A stretch of 64,000 nucleotides of DNA from positions 31,604 through 95,603 of the forward strand of contig NZ_JAFBEI010000001.1 of NCBI RefSeq assembly GCF_016908655.1, written 5' to 3'. Below the pieces are notes generated by a model that ran no database searches, had not been told where the DNA came from, and saw only the letters and a program-made list of their open reading frames with translations. How positions within the stretch are numbered: the first letter of the stretch is position 1; the number at the start of each line of letters is the position of its first letter. A program made the position numbers and the translations under genes. The stretch is from Streptococcus saliviloxodontae (GTDB lineage: Bacteria; Bacillota; Bacilli; Lactobacillales; Streptococcaceae). Shown here piece after piece: positions 1-9,038 of the stretch.

Positions 1-1
1 C

Positions 2-757
2 GTTGAAACTGGTGAAACAGTTATCTCAGGTATGGGTGAGCTTCACCTTGACGTCCTTGTTGACCGTATGAAACGTGAATTCAAAGTTGAAGCTAACGTT
101 GGTGCGCCTCAAGTATCATACCGTGAAACATTCCGCGCTTCTACACAAGCACGTGGATTCTTCAAACGCCAATCTGGTGGTAAAGGTCAATTCGGTGACG
201 TTTGGATCGAATTCACTCCTAACGAAGAAGGTAAAGGATTCGAATTCGAAAACGCTATCGTCGGTGGTGTGGTTCCTCGTGAATTCATCCCAGCCGTTGA
301 AAAAGGTCTTGTAGAATCTATGGCAAACGGTGTTCTTGCTGGTTACCCAATGGTTGACGTTAAAGCTAAACTTTACGATGGATCATACCACGATGTCGAT
401 TCATCTGAAACAGCCTTCAAGATCGCTGCATCACTTGCCCTTAAAGAAGCTGCTAAATCAGCACAACCAGCTATCCTTGAACCAATGATGCTTGTTACAA
501 TCACAGCTCCAGAAGACAACCTCGGTGACGTTATGGGTCACGTGACTGCACGTCGTGGTCGTGTTGACGGTATGGAAGCACGTGGTAACACACAAGTTGT
601 TCGTGCCTTCGTTCCACTTGCTGAAATGTTCGGTTACGCAACAGTTCTTCGTTCTGCAACTCAAGGACGTGGTACATTCATGATGGTATTTGACCACTAT
701 GAAGATGTTCCTAAGTCAGTTCAAGAAGAAATCATCAAGAAAAACTCTGGTGAATAA
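2..757 (+). CDS. fusA: Elongation factor G, C-terminal part (5' end outside window)
   Basis: This is the last ~251 residues of the GTPase that drives ribosomal translocation after peptide-bond formation and helps recycle ribosomes. The frame is open from the first bases of the window, so the gene is cut by the window edge and not truncated in the genome; the G domain lies upstream. The visible part covers the end of domain III ([10 protein letters not shown]), domain IV and domain V (the [23 protein letters not shown] strand and GHVTARRG). Codon use is strongly biased, as expected of a highly expressed gene. A strong hairpin terminator follows directly. Full-length EF-G is about 693 aa. Confidence 0.97.
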
Positions 758-762
758 TTTCT

Positions 763-794
763 AAAAATCTGAGATTTTATCTCAGATTTTTTTA
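763..794 (+). terminator. Rho-independent terminator after fusA
   Basis: An 11-bp stem (AAAAATCTGAG with its complement), a 7-nt loop and a run of T sit 5 bases after the fusA stop codon. Confidence 0.9.
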
Positions 795-902
795 TTTTTC
801 TATGTGAAAATTGCTGAGCTACTAACATAAAAAATAACGATTTTGATAAAATTTATTATTCCTGCTATAGCACTGTCAGTAACGCATTGCGTGCAAAATT
901 AG

Positions 903-931
903 TTGCTTTTTTAGCCAAATAGTTATATAAT
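903..931 (+). promoter_or_regulatory. gap promoter
   Basis: TTGCTT (903-908), 17-bp spacer, TATAAT (926-931). It predicts a leader of about 105 nt before gap. The leader contains a small perfect hairpin, GAGAGC/GCTCTC, at 989-1002. Confidence 0.75.
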
Positions 932-1044
932 AAGAACGTTGAAAGGTTGAATTGTCTTTAGTCAAGTTAATCTTTTCACATATGGTTTGAGAGCTTGCTC
1001 TCTAAAAAATAATTTTTTTGATTTTCATAAGGAGGAAATCACTA

Positions 1045-2055
1045 ATGGTAGTTAAAGTTGGTATTAACGGTTTCGGTCGTATCGGTCGTCTTGCTTTCCG
1101 TCGTATCCAAAACGTAGAAGGTGTTGAAGTTGCACGTATCAATGACCTTACAGATCCAAACATGCTTGCACACTTGTTGAAATACGATACAACTCAAGGT
1201 CGTTTCGACGGTACTGTTGAAGTTAAAGAAGGTGGATTCGAAGTTAACGGTCAATTCGTTAAAGTTTCTGCTGAACGTGAACCAGGAAACATCGACTGGG
1301 CAACTGACGGTGTAGAAATCGTTCTTGAAGCTACAGGTTTCTTTGCTTCTAAAGCAGCTGCTGAGCAACACATCCACGAAAACGGTGCTAAAAAAGTTGT
1401 TATCACTGCTCCTGGTGGTAACGATGTTAAAACAATCGTTTTCAACACTAACCACGACATCCTTGATGGTACTGAAACAGTTATCTCAGGTGCTTCATGT
1501 ACTACAAACTGTCTTGCACCAATGGCTAAAGCTCTTCACGATAACTTCGGTGTTCAAGAAGGTCTTATGACAACTATCCACGGTTACACTGGTGACCAAA
1601 TGGTTCTTGACGGACCACACCGTGGTGGTGACCTTCGTCGTGCACGTGCTGCTGCAGCAAACATCGTTCCTAACTCAACTGGTGCTGCTAAAGCTATCGG
1701 TCTTGTTATCCCAGAATTGAACGGTAAACTTGACGGTGCTGCACAACGTGTTCCAGTTCCAACAGGTTCTGTAACTGAATTGGTAGCTGTACTTGACAAA
1801 AACGTTACAGCTGAAGAAGTTAACGCTGCTATGAAAGCTGCTTCAAACGAATCATACGGTTACAACGAAGATCCAATCGTATCATCAGATATCGTTGGTA
1901 TCTCATACGGTTCATTGTTTGACGCAACTCAAACTAAAGTTCTTGACGTTGACGGTAAACAATTGGTTAAAGTTGTTTCATGGTACGACAACGAAATGTC
2001 ATACACTTCACAACTTGTACGTACTCTTGAGTACTTCGCAAAAATTGCAAAATAA
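1045..2055 (+). CDS. gap: Glyceraldehyde-3-phosphate dehydrogenase (NAD+, plr/gapA type)
   Basis: A 336-residue glycolytic enzyme that oxidises glyceraldehyde-3-phosphate to 1,3-bisphosphoglycerate with NAD+. The N-terminal Rossmann signature [10 protein letters not shown] and the catalytic cysteine motif [12 protein letters not shown] (about residue 152) are both visible. The start was placed at the ATG at 1045, eight bases after GGAGG; an in-frame ATG 27 bases upstream has no ribosome-binding site. In streptococci this protein is also found on the surface, where it binds plasmin(ogen). The gene is monocistronic, with its own promoter and terminator, and has the strong codon bias of an abundant protein. 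Confidence 0.98.
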   Translation: MVVKVGINGFGRIGRLAFRRIQNVEGVEVARINDLTDPNMLAHLLKYDTTQGRFDGTVEVKEGGFEVNGQFVKVSAEREPGNIDWATDGVEIVLEATGFFASKAAAEQHIHENGAKKVVITAPGGNDVKTIVFNTNHDILDGTETVISGASCTTNCLAPMAKALHDNFGVQEGLMTTIHGYTGDQMVLDGPHRGGDLRRARAAAANIVPNSTGAAKAIGLVIPELNGKLDGAAQRVPVPTGSVTELVAVLDKNVTAEEVNAAMKAASNESYGYNEDPIVSSDIVGISYGSLFDATQTKVLDVDGKQLVKVVSWYDNEMSYTSQLVRTLEYFAKIAK

Positions 2056-2086
2056 TTTTAACTAAATAAATCTTATTAGTTAGATA

Positions 2087-2124
2087 GAAAAACCTTTAGA
2101 ATTACTATTCTGAAGGTTTTTTTA
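2087..2124 (+). terminator. Rho-independent terminator after gap
   Basis: Stem AAAAACCTTTAGAAT pairing imperfectly with ATTCTGAAGGTTTTT, followed by a T run. Confidence 0.88.
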
Positions 2125-2237
2125 CTTTTATATATTAGGAACACATTAGATAGAATAATGAAATCGCAAGTGTAAGTGATTGACAATTGTCTCAAAATCA
2201 TATACCATTAAGATTATAAAAACATAAGAGGTAAATT

Positions 2238-3089
2238 ATGAAAATCAGAAATTTTATTGCACTAACGGTTGTTACAACTAGTCTAGTAGTTTTAGGAGCT
2301 TGCTCTACAAATAGTTCATCTAGTACAGCATCAAAAACGCAAAGTTCAGCAGACAAGGCTACGATGACTTATGATAAGTTGAGCAGTGATGAAAATACCA
2401 TGTCTGCGTTATGGTATCAAACATCAGAAGAAGCTAAGGCTATCTATTTACAAGGATATAGTCTTGGCAAGTTAAGATTAGAGAGTTGGCTTAGTAAGGC
2501 TAGTGATAAACCTTATTCAATAGTCTTAGATTTAGATGAAACAGTGCTGGATAATAGTCCTTATCAATCACAAAATGTTATCGATGGATCAAGTTTTAAT
2601 GCCAGTGAGTGGGATGAATGGGTTCAAAAGAAAGAAGCTAAGCCATTACCAGGTGCAAAAGATTTTCTAAATTATGCTAATGACAATGGCGTTCAGATTT
2701 ACTATATATCAGATAGAACGAGTTCACAGGTTAAGGCGACTGAGGAGAACCTAAAAGAACAAGGTTTGCCAGTACAAGGTGAAGATCACTTGCTTTTTTA
2801 TGAGGATGGTATGACATCTAAAGAAAGCAGACGTCAAAAGGTTCAAGAATCAACTAATCTAATCCTCTTATTCGGGGATAACTTAGTTGACTTTGCAGAT
2901 TTCTCAAAAACATCTACAAAAGATAGAGAGCAATTATTTGATAGTTTGCAAGGAGAATTTGGGGATAAATTTATCATTTTTGCCAACCCAATGTATGGTT
3001 CTTGGGAAACTGCTTTATATAATGGTAAAAGTTTAGATTCTAAAGGTAAGGTCAGTGCTCGCCACGATGCTTTAGTTGGTTATAAATAA
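2238..3089 (+). CDS. 5'-nucleotidase / acid phosphatase lipoprotein, e(P4)/LppC family
   Basis: A 283-residue HAD-superfamily class B/C acid phosphatase predicted to be anchored outside the membrane. The first ~21 residues form a signal peptide ending in a lipobox (LGAC), followed by a Ser/Thr-rich linker. The catalytic motif DLDETVLDNS lies near residue 97, and a second acidic HAD motif (FGDNLVDF) near residue 213. Known relatives (LppC in streptococci, e(P4) in Haemophilus) release phosphate from nucleoside monophosphates and other small phosphoesters. The ATG is preceded by AAGAGGT. It stands alone between two glycolytic genes. The substrate cannot be read from the sequence. Confidence 0.92.
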   Translation: MKIRNFIALTVVTTSLVVLGACSTNSSSSTASKTQSSADKATMTYDKLSSDENTMSALWYQTSEEAKAIYLQGYSLGKLRLESWLSKASDKPYSIVLDLDETVLDNSPYQSQNVIDGSSFNASEWDEWVQKKEAKPLPGAKDFLNYANDNGVQIYYISDRTSSQVKATEENLKEQGLPVQGEDHLLFYEDGMTSKESRRQKVQESTNLILLFGDNLVDFADFSKTSTKDREQLFDSLQGEFGDKFIIFANPMYGSWETALYNGKSLDSKGKVSARHDALVGYK

Positions 3090-3092
3090 TAT

Positions 3093-3134
3093 GATAGTTG
3101 ATAGAGTGAGTTTCACGATATCAACTATTTTTTG
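3093..3134 (+). terminator. Terminator after the acid phosphatase gene
   Basis: An 11-bp inverted repeat (GATAGTTGATA / TATCAACTATT) followed by a T run. Confidence 0.75.
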
Positions 3135-3190
3135 TTAGATAGAGATTAGTAATGATTTACAAGGCTTTTTTGTGAAATTTTTCCTTTATT

Positions 3191-3220
3191 TTGGCAGGGG
3201 AGAAGAAATTATGGTATAAT
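3191..3220 (+). promoter_or_regulatory. pgk promoter (extended -10)
   Basis: TTGGCA (3191-3196), 18-bp spacer, TATAAT (3215-3220) preceded by TGG, 34 bp upstream of the pgk start codon. Confidence 0.75.
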
Positions 3221-3254
3221 GAACCTGTATAAAAATTTTAAAGGAGTCTTACTA

Positions 3255-4451
3255 ATGGCTAAATTGACTGTTAAAGACGTTGAATTGAAAGGTAAAAAAG
3301 TTCTCGTTCGTGTTGACTTTAACGTACCTTTGAAAGATGGCGTTATCACTAACGACAACCGTATTACTGCGGCTCTTCCAACTATCAAGTACATCATCGA
3401 ACAAGGTGGTCGTGCAATCCTCTTCTCTCACCTTGGACGTGTTAAAGAAGAAGCAGATAAAGAAGGTAAATCACTTGCACCAGTTGCTGCAGACTTGTCT
3501 GCTAAACTTGGTCAAGAAGTTGTCTTCCCAGGTGCTACTCGTGGAGCTGACTTGGAAGCAGCTATTAATGCTCTTGAAGATGGACAAGTTCTTTTGGTTG
3601 AAAACACTCGTTTTGAAGATATTGACGGCAAAAAAGAATCTAAAAATGATGAAGAACTTGGTAAATACTGGGCATCACTTGGAGATGGTATCTTTGTAAA
3701 TGATGCATTCGGTACAGCTCACCGTGCTCACGCATCTAACGTTGGTATCTCTGCAAATGTTGAAAAAGCAGTTGCTGGTTTCCTTCTTGAAAACGAAATT
3801 GCTTATATCCAAGAAGCAGTTGAAACTCCAGAACGTCCATTCGTAGCTATTCTTGGTGGTTCAAAAGTTTCAGATAAAATCGGTGTTATCGAAAACCTTC
3901 TTGAAAAAGCTGATAAAGTTCTTATCGGTGGTGGTATGACTTATACATTCTACAAAGCTCAAGGTATCGAAATCGGTAACTCACTTGTAGAAGAAGACAA
4001 ACTTGATGTTGCAAAAGCTCTTCTTGAAAAATCAAACGGCAAATTGATCTTACCAGTTGACTCAAAAGAAGCTAATGCATTTGCAGGTTACACTGAAGTT
4101 CGTGATACTGAAGGTGAAGCTGTTTCAGAAGGTTTCCTTGGTCTTGACATCGGTCCAAAATCAATCGCTAAATTTGACGAAGCCCTTACAGGTGCTAAAA
4201 CAGTTGTATGGAACGGACCAATGGGTGTATTTGAAAACCCTGACTTCCAAGCTGGTACAATTGGTGTAATGGACGCTATCGTGAAACAACCAGGTGTTAA
4301 ATCAATCATCGGTGGTGGTGACTCAGCAGCAGCAGCAATCAATCTTGGCCGTGCAGATAAATTCTCATGGATCTCAACAGGTGGTGGTGCTTCAATGGAA
4401 CTCCTTGAAGGTAAAGTTCTTCCAGGTCTTGCAGCATTGACTGAAAAATAA
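3255..4451 (+). CDS. pgk: Phosphoglycerate kinase
   Basis: A 398-residue glycolytic kinase that makes ATP from 1,3-bisphosphoglycerate and ADP in the cytoplasm. The N-terminal signature [11 protein letters not shown], the SHLGR substrate loop and the C-terminal nucleotide motif GGGDSAAA are present. The start is the ATG at 3255, eight bases after AAGGAG; an upstream in-frame ATG at 3219 overlaps the promoter. Length is normal for the family. Codon bias is strong, as in gap. The gene is monocistronic, with a terminator directly behind it. Confidence 0.98.
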   Translation: MAKLTVKDVELKGKKVLVRVDFNVPLKDGVITNDNRITAALPTIKYIIEQGGRAILFSHLGRVKEEADKEGKSLAPVAADLSAKLGQEVVFPGATRGADLEAAINALEDGQVLLVENTRFEDIDGKKESKNDEELGKYWASLGDGIFVNDAFGTAHRAHASNVGISANVEKAVAGFLLENEIAYIQEAVETPERPFVAILGGSKVSDKIGVIENLLEKADKVLIGGGMTYTFYKAQGIEIGNSLVEEDKLDVAKALLEKSNGKLILPVDSKEANAFAGYTEVRDTEGEAVSEGFLGLDIGPKSIAKFDEALTGAKTVVWNGPMGVFENPDFQAGTIGVMDAIVKQPGVKSIIGGGDSAAAAINLGRADKFSWISTGGGASMELLEGKVLPGLAALTEK

Positions 4452-4471
4452 TATGTCTTTTTAAAGACTAG

Positions 4472-4507
4472 AAAAGAATCTAAGGCGCATGCTTTAGGTT
4501 CTTTTTT
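4472..4507 (+). terminator. Rho-independent terminator after pgk
   Basis: Stem AAAAGAATCTAAG pairs with CTTTAGGTTCTTTT (one G-T pair), followed by a T run. Confidence 0.85.
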
Positions 4508-4784
4508 GATCTCCATTTGATAAAACTTAGTTCAAAATCAGGTAATATCGAGGTAAGTTTGTTGTAAATAGAGGATTAATTGCGTTTGTGAAGCGATAAA
4601 GGTGATAAGATTATTGATTTAGTAGGTATAAATATGAGAAAGAGACGATTTTAGGAAAAAGGTTAAAAATACTATATTCATCAGATTTGAGTGATAAAGA
4701 AATAGATTATTTTAGTAAACTATTACAATTTTAAAAATTTTGTGATACACTAAGGAAGTATTTTTTTAGATTAGAGGAGTGGTT
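4508..4784. other. Intergenic region with a possible gene remnant and a promoter
   Basis: No intact gene is present. A short frame at about 4615-4733 ends in a protein-like string (SDLSDKEIDYFSKLLQF) but has no start codon or ribosome-binding site of its own, so it may be the decayed 3' end of a lost gene. A promoter-like pair TTACAA (4723-4728), 17 bp, TACACT (4746-4751) precedes the next gene. Confidence 0.45.
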
Positions 4785-5294
4785 ATGAACTACAAGTTTG
4801 ATCCAAAGCAATTTAGGCTAGGGATGCGTACTTTAAAAACGGGAATCTCCGTTTTCTTAGTATTGCTTATGTTTTTTACTTTGGGTTGGCAAGGGACTCA
4901 GATAGGTGCTTTGACTGCTGTTTTTAGTTTGCGTGAAGATTTTGATAAAAGTGTCCATTTTGGAACTTCTCGTATTCTAGGAAACACAATAGGAGGAGTC
5001 TTATCTCTGATTTTTTACTTTATTCGAGGTTGGTTTCATGGTGCTATTTGGGTAACCTTGTGTTTAGTTCCGCTTTTAACAATGCTGACAATCATGATAA
5101 ATGTTGCCATGAATAATAAAGCTGGTATTATTGGTGGTGTGTCAGCGCTTTTGATTATTACTTTATCAATACCCGCAGGCGATACGATATTATATGTTTT
5201 AGCACGTATTTTTGAAACCTTTTGTGGTGTTTTCATTGCTATGTTTGTTAATTATGATTTGTCTCGTATAAAATCGTATTTCTCGAAGCATTAA
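4785..5294 (+). CDS. Small membrane protein of the aromatic acid exporter (ArAE/FUSC-like) family
   Basis: A 169-residue protein with four or five hydrophobic segments and a short basic C-terminus. The N-terminal amphipathic stretch (RLGMRTLKTGISVFLVLL) followed by membrane spans resembles the N-terminal membrane domain of the aromatic acid exporter family (DUF939/FUSC). The protein has only that domain, without the cytoplasmic half found in longer relatives. The ATG at 4785 is preferred over a GTG at 4779 because AGAGGAG at 4773-4779 gives the right spacing to the ATG. Substrate and partner are unknown. It is followed by a weak terminator-like inverted repeat and then glnR. Confidence 0.7.
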   Translation: MNYKFDPKQFRLGMRTLKTGISVFLVLLMFFTLGWQGTQIGALTAVFSLREDFDKSVHFGTSRILGNTIGGVLSLIFYFIRGWFHGAIWVTLCLVPLLTMLTIMINVAMNNKAGIIGGVSALLIITLSIPAGDTILYVLARIFETFCGVFIAMFVNYDLSRIKSYFSKH

Positions 5295-5382
5295 GAATGA
5301 GGTAAGAGTACTGATACTATTGTATATGATATAACAAGGCATAAGGACCTTATTTGACTGATATTATAGTTACTAAAAAATG

Positions 5383-5430
5383 GGATAGGTGGTCTAACAC
5401 TATTTAGCAGTGAGACTATCTATCTTATTT
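5383..5430 (+). terminator. Possible terminator upstream of glnR
   Basis: Imperfect inverted repeat (GATAGGTGGTCT with AGACTATCTATC, several G-T pairs), followed by TTATTTTG. Confidence 0.45.
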
Positions 5431-5479
5431 TGCTTATCTAGAGATATTTTTTAAGAAGCGAATAAATCCCCTAAATATA

Positions 5480-5496
5480 TGTTATAAAATATAACA
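5480..5496 (+). promoter_or_regulatory. GlnR operator upstream of glnR-glnA
   Basis: TGTTATAAAATATAACA fits the GlnR/TnrA consensus TGTNA-N7-TNACA at every fixed position. It lies 6 bp upstream of the -35 box, consistent with autoregulation of glnRA by nitrogen state. Confidence 0.88.
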
Positions 5497-5502
5497 TTAG
5501 GC

Positions 5503-5531
5503 TTGACATGTCCAAATATTCAGAATATAAT
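5503..5531 (+). promoter_or_regulatory. glnR promoter
   Basis: Consensus promoter: TTGACA (5503-5508), 17-bp spacer, TATAAT (5526-5531). Confidence 0.9.
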
Positions 5532-5553
5532 GGAAGGGTGAGAGGAGGAAGTC

Positions 5554-5922
5554 ATGAAAGAAAAAGAACTCCGGCGTTCTCTAGCAGTTTTTCCTATTGG
5601 AACTGTTATGAAATTAACCGATTTATCTGCAAGGCAGATCCGATACTATGAAGATCAAGGCTTATTGACCCCAGATCGTAGTTCTGGTAATCGTAGACTC
5701 TATTCTTTAAAAGACATGGATGTCTTGTTAGACATTAAAGATTTGCTTGATGAAGGGTTAAATATGGCAGCTATCAAGAAAGAATATGCTAGTCGTAAGA
5801 ATAAGGCAGAACAAAGAACGCAGCCTTTGACTGATGCTGATGTTCGTCGTATCTTGCATGATGAACTCCGTAATCAGGGTGGTTTTGCTAACCCGACACA
5901 ATTTGGTAGTTTTCGTATGTAG
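5554..5922 (+). CDS. glnR: MerR-family nitrogen regulator GlnR
   Basis: A 122-residue repressor of glutamine synthesis and nitrogen uptake genes. The MerR-type winged helix occupies the first ~75 residues (TDLSARQIRYYEDQGLLTPDR, shortened here to ARQIRYYEDQGLLTP), with a short C-terminal tail of the kind that senses glutamine-bound glutamine synthetase in other Firmicutes. GAGGAGG precedes the ATG. The gene is followed after 46 bp by glnA, the usual operon. A perfect GlnR box overlaps its control region, so it probably represses itself. Confidence 0.96.
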   Translation: MKEKELRRSLAVFPIGTVMKLTDLSARQIRYYEDQGLLTPDRSSGNRRLYSLKDMDVLLDIKDLLDEGLNMAAIKKEYASRKNKAEQRTQPLTDADVRRILHDELRNQGGFANPTQFGSFRM

Positions 5923-5968
5923 AATCATACGTCTTAATTTGGTTTGAATAAAAAGGAGACCTATAATT

Positions 5969-7315
5969 ATGGCAATCACAGCAGCTGACATTCGTCGTGA
6001 AGTTAAGGAAAAAAATGTAACTTTCCTCCGTTTGATGTTCTCAGACATCTTGGGAGTAATGAAGAATGTGGAGATCCCAGCTACTGACGAGCAATTGGAT
6101 AAAGTCTTGTCAAACAAAGCGATGTTTGATGGCTCATCAATTGAAGGATTTGTACGCATCAATGAATCAGATATGTACCTCTACCCAGATCTCGATACTT
6201 GGACTGTTTTCCCTTGGGGTGACGAAAATGGTGCTGTCGCAGGATTGATCTGTGATATTTACACTGCAGAAGGTGAGCCTTTTGCAGGTGACCCTCGTGG
6301 CAACTTGAAAAAAGCACTTCGTCACATGGAAGAAGTTGGTTATAAATCATTTAACCTCGGTCCAGAACCTGAATTTTTCCTTTTCAAAATGGATGAACAA
6401 GGAAATCCTACTCTTGAAGTAAATGACCGTGGTGGTTATTTCGACCTTGCTCCAACTGACTTGGCAGATAACACACGTCGTGAAATTGTTAATGTTTTGA
6501 CTCAGATGGGCTTTGAAGTAGAAGCGAGCCACCACGAAGTTGCAGTAGGTCAGCACGAAATTGACTTTAAATACGCTGATGTTTTGAAAGCTTGTGACAA
6601 TATTCAAATGTTCAAGTTGGTTGTTAAGACAATTGCTCGTAAACATGGTCTTTATGCTACCTTCATGGCTAAACCTAAATATGGTATTGCAGGTAGTGGT
6701 ATGCACTGTAATATGTCACTCTTTAATGATAAGGGTGAAAATGCCTTCTTTGATCCAGAAGATCCACGTGGTATGCAATTATCACAAGATGCTTACTATT
6801 TCTTGGGTGGTTTGATGAAGCATGCTTACAACTACACAGCGATTATCAACCCAACTGTTAACTCATACAAACGTTTGGTTCCAGGATACGAAGCTCCAGT
6901 TTATATCGCATGGGCTGGTCGTAACCGTTCACCACTTATTCGCGTTCCTGCATCACGTGGTATGGGAACTCGTCTTGAGCTTCGTTCAGTTGATCCAATG
7001 GCAAATCCATACCTTGCCTTGGCAGTTCTTCTCGAAGCAGGTCTTGATGGTATTGAAAATAAAATCGAAGCACCAGCACCAGTTGAGACAAACATCTATG
7101 CCATGACAGCTGAAGAGCGTAAAGAAGCAGGTATCATTGATTTGCCATCAACACTTCATAATGCGCTTAAAGCTCTTCAAACTGATGATGTCGTTAAGGC
7201 TGCGCTTGGTAACCACATCTACACTAACTTCCTTGAAGCAAAACGTATTGAATGGTCTTCATACGCAACCTTTGTTTCACAATGGGAAATTGATAACTAC
7301 CTAGATATTTATTAA
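5969..7315 (+). CDS. glnA: Glutamine synthetase, type I
   Basis: A 448-residue ATP-dependent enzyme forming glutamine from glutamate and ammonia. Visible family motifs are the N-terminal DGSSIEGF, the ATP-site region ([14 protein letters not shown]), and [13 protein letters not shown]. The length fits the shorter GSI-alpha form of Firmicutes, which is controlled by feedback and through GlnR rather than by adenylylation. The gene follows glnR with its own AAGGAG, and a strong terminator ends the operon. Feedback-inhibited enzyme is expected to bind GlnR. Confidence 0.97.
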   Translation: MAITAADIRREVKEKNVTFLRLMFSDILGVMKNVEIPATDEQLDKVLSNKAMFDGSSIEGFVRINESDMYLYPDLDTWTVFPWGDENGAVAGLICDIYTAEGEPFAGDPRGNLKKALRHMEEVGYKSFNLGPEPEFFLFKMDEQGNPTLEVNDRGGYFDLAPTDLADNTRREIVNVLTQMGFEVEASHHEVAVGQHEIDFKYADVLKACDNIQMFKLVVKTIARKHGLYATFMAKPKYGIAGSGMHCNMSLFNDKGENAFFDPEDPRGMQLSQDAYYFLGGLMKHAYNYTAIINPTVNSYKRLVPGYEAPVYIAWAGRNRSPLIRVPASRGMGTRLELRSVDPMANPYLALAVLLEAGLDGIENKIEAPAPVETNIYAMTAEERKEAGIIDLPSTLHNALKALQTDDVVKAALGNHIYTNFLEAKRIEWSSYATFVSQWEIDNYLDIY

Positions 7316-7332
7316 TAATAATTGAGTTGTGA

Positions 7333-7363
7333 AGAGAGCAAACCTTGATTTGCTCTCTTTTTG
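7333..7363 (+). terminator. Rho-independent terminator after glnA
   Basis: Stem AGAGAGCAAA / TTTGCTCTCT with a 6-nt loop and a T run. Confidence 0.9.
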
Positions 7364-7490
7364 TCTAAATTTATTTTTAAATGAGTTTTATGTGTCTTTA
7401 GAATTAAAATGTAATCTAACTTTATTGCTTTTTTATAATATTGTTACATTTAATTGTTATACTATAAAGTGTCATTTGGGAGGTTTAGAA

Positions 7491-8201
7491 ATGCAACAGA
7501 AGATTTTTACAAAAAATAAAATGAAACAGACATCTATGATTCTTTCGGCTTTTTTGGGAGTTGGTTTACTGGCTCAAGAAGTTAAGGCTGATAGTTATAC
7601 GATTCAAGAAGGAGATTCTTTCTATAGTATAGCTAGCCAGCATGGTATGGATATGTATGACTTGGCAAGTCTTAACGGAATGACTGTAGATAGTTTGATT
7701 TTGCCAGGTCAGACGCTTGCAGTATCTGCAACTACTGTAGCAAGTAATGATGATAACACAGCTACTAGCCCTGCTATTAGTCTAGATTATTCAACAGGCC
7801 AAGCCCTGAATGTGATTCAAAATGAGTATGGACAGACTCTAGAAGTTGATGAGAATGGTAATGTTACCAATACCTATCCACTGGGTGAATGTACTTGGGG
7901 TGTTAAAGAATTGGCCCCTTGGGCAGGTGACTGGTGGGGAAATGGAGGTGACTGGGCTTCAAGTGCAGCTGCGGCAGGATATGCTGTCGGCACTACCCCT
8001 GTAGTTGGCTCTATCATCTGTTGGACGGATGGAAGCTATGGGCATGTTGCCTATGTGACAGCAGTTGAGAGTGATACTAAGATTCAAGTATTGGAATCAA
8101 ATTACAAATCCCAGCGTTGGATTGATAATTATCGTGGTTGGTTTGATCCAACTAATAGTGTTACAGCGGGAACGGTTCACTATATTTATCCAAATGCTTA
8201 A
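7491..8201 (+). CDS. Secreted LysM-CHAP protein, probable peptidoglycan hydrolase (Cse/SibA-like)
   Basis: A 236-residue secreted protein: signal peptide to about residue 34 (cleavage after VKA), a LysM wall-binding domain at ~36-80 ([18 protein letters not shown]), a Thr/Ser/Asn linker, then a C-terminal CHAP domain from ~145. The CHAP catalytic pair is visible as the Cys of GECTWGVK and the His of YGHVAYV. CHAP enzymes are amidases or endopeptidases that cut peptidoglycan, often for daughter-cell separation. The start is the ATG at 7491 after GGGAGG; the open frame extends upstream through the glnA terminator and is not used. A closely related CHAP gene follows. The Cse comparison rests on domain order. 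Confidence 0.87.
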   Translation: MQQKIFTKNKMKQTSMILSAFLGVGLLAQEVKADSYTIQEGDSFYSIASQHGMDMYDLASLNGMTVDSLILPGQTLAVSATTVASNDDNTATSPAISLDYSTGQALNVIQNEYGQTLEVDENGNVTNTYPLGECTWGVKELAPWAGDWWGNGGDWASSAAAAGYAVGTTPVVGSIICWTDGSYGHVAYVTAVESDTKIQVLESNYKSQRWIDNYRGWFDPTNSVTAGTVHYIYPNA

Positions 8202-8210
8202 GATAGATAA

Positions 8211-8247
8211 GAGGTAAATTGTCATGGATGATAGTTTACCTTTTTTG
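8211..8247 (+). terminator. Terminator after the LysM-CHAP gene
   Basis: Stem AGGTAAATTGTC pairs with GATAGTTTACCT (two G-T pairs), followed by a T run. Confidence 0.75.
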
Positions 8248-8419
8248 TGTCAGTAGGTCTTTATTTTTAGTAGCTACCTGAGTGGTCTATGTTTAATCAA
8301 CTACTGTATAAAATATCAATAAAGAGGATAGGCTCTTTTTCTTAAATGAAAGCCTTTTAAGCTTAAAGAGAGGTGCTAGAAAAGGAATGCTAAATTAGCT
8401 GTTATGTTATTAAAGGTTT

Positions 8420-8436
8420 TGTCATAGGTTTGTCAT
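8420..8436 (+). promoter_or_regulatory. Candidate WalR (VicR) direct-repeat site
   Basis: Two identical half-sites TGTCAT separated by exactly 5 bp (AGGTT), about 90 bp before a CHAP hydrolase gene. WalR sites are direct repeats of TGTWAH-like hexamers with a 5-bp gap; the C at position 4 departs from W. Confidence 0.5.
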
Positions 8437-8525
8437 AAAGGTTCGTTATGATAGAGAGGCTATATGTGAAAAAGAGGTTTAGGAGTTTAGATCAAAATAT
8501 TATAGTTGAAAGGAACTCTTGAATA

Positions 8526-8996
8526 ATGAAACTAACAAAAACACTTGCTACAGCGACGTTCGCTCTATCTTCGATGGCTCTGCTTTGGTCTGGTCAAATG
8601 GCTAGTGCTGATGACTACAGTGATTATAGCTATAGCTATAGCTATACAAGTAGCGATTCAAGTAATCTCTACCCAGTTGGGCAATGTACCTGGGGAGTCA
8701 AATCTATAGCAACTTGGGCAAGTAATAGCTGGGGAAATGGTGGTGATTGGGCTACTAATGCTGCAGCAGATGGCTATAATGTTGGTACAACACCAGTAGT
8801 CGGGTCTATCATTTGTTGGACTGATGGTGGCTATGGACACGTCGCCTACGTTACAGATGTTTCAGCAAATGGTCAAATTCAAGTTTTGGAATCTAACTAT
8901 GCTGGTAATATGGCATTAGCTAATTATCGTGGTTGGTTTAATCCAACTAATAGTGTTACAGCAGGTGCTGTCTCATATATCTATCCGAATAGTTAA
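8526..8996 (+). CDS. Secreted CHAP-domain protein, paralogue of the preceding gene
   Basis: A 156-residue protein with a signal peptide (to about residue 28, cleaved after ASA), a short Tyr/Ser/Asp-rich linker of repeated YS pairs, and a CHAP domain filling the rest. The catalytic Cys (GQCTWGVK) and His (YGHVAYV) are kept. The CHAP domain is very close to that of the upstream gene; the LysM domain is missing, so wall attachment must differ. AAAGGA precedes the ATG. It is likely a peptidoglycan hydrolase. A WalR-like site upstream and a perfect terminator downstream make it a separate unit. Confidence 0.87.
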   Translation: MKLTKTLATATFALSSMALLWSGQMASADDYSDYSYSYSYTSSDSSNLYPVGQCTWGVKSIATWASNSWGNGGDWATNAAADGYNVGTTPVVGSIICWTDGGYGHVAYVTDVSANGQIQVLESNYAGNMALANYRGWFNPTNSVTAGAVSYIYPNS

Positions 8997-9000
8997 TAGA

Positions 9001-9037
9001 AAAAATCCGAAATGGTTACTAACCATTTCGGATTTTT
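9001..9037 (+). terminator. Bidirectional terminator between the CHAP gene and rnjA
   Basis: A perfect 17-bp stem with a 3-nt loop. Flanking A and T runs let it work on both strands, serving convergent genes that end at 8996 and 9039. Confidence 0.93.
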
Positions 9038-9038
9038 A

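Larger units (their letters stand above)
8202..8525. other. Intergenic region between the two CHAP genes
   Basis: It holds the terminator of the first CHAP gene (8211-8247), a small AAAGAG/CTCTTT hairpin with a T run at 8321-8340, and a WalR-like direct repeat with a TATGAT -10 candidate (8447-8452) before the second CHAP gene. No further gene was seen. Confidence 0.6.

Noticed and set aside
5321..5340. A second GlnR box upstream of glnR (TGTATATGATATAACA)
   Set aside because: It is one base short and lacks the fixed A at position 5 of the consensus.
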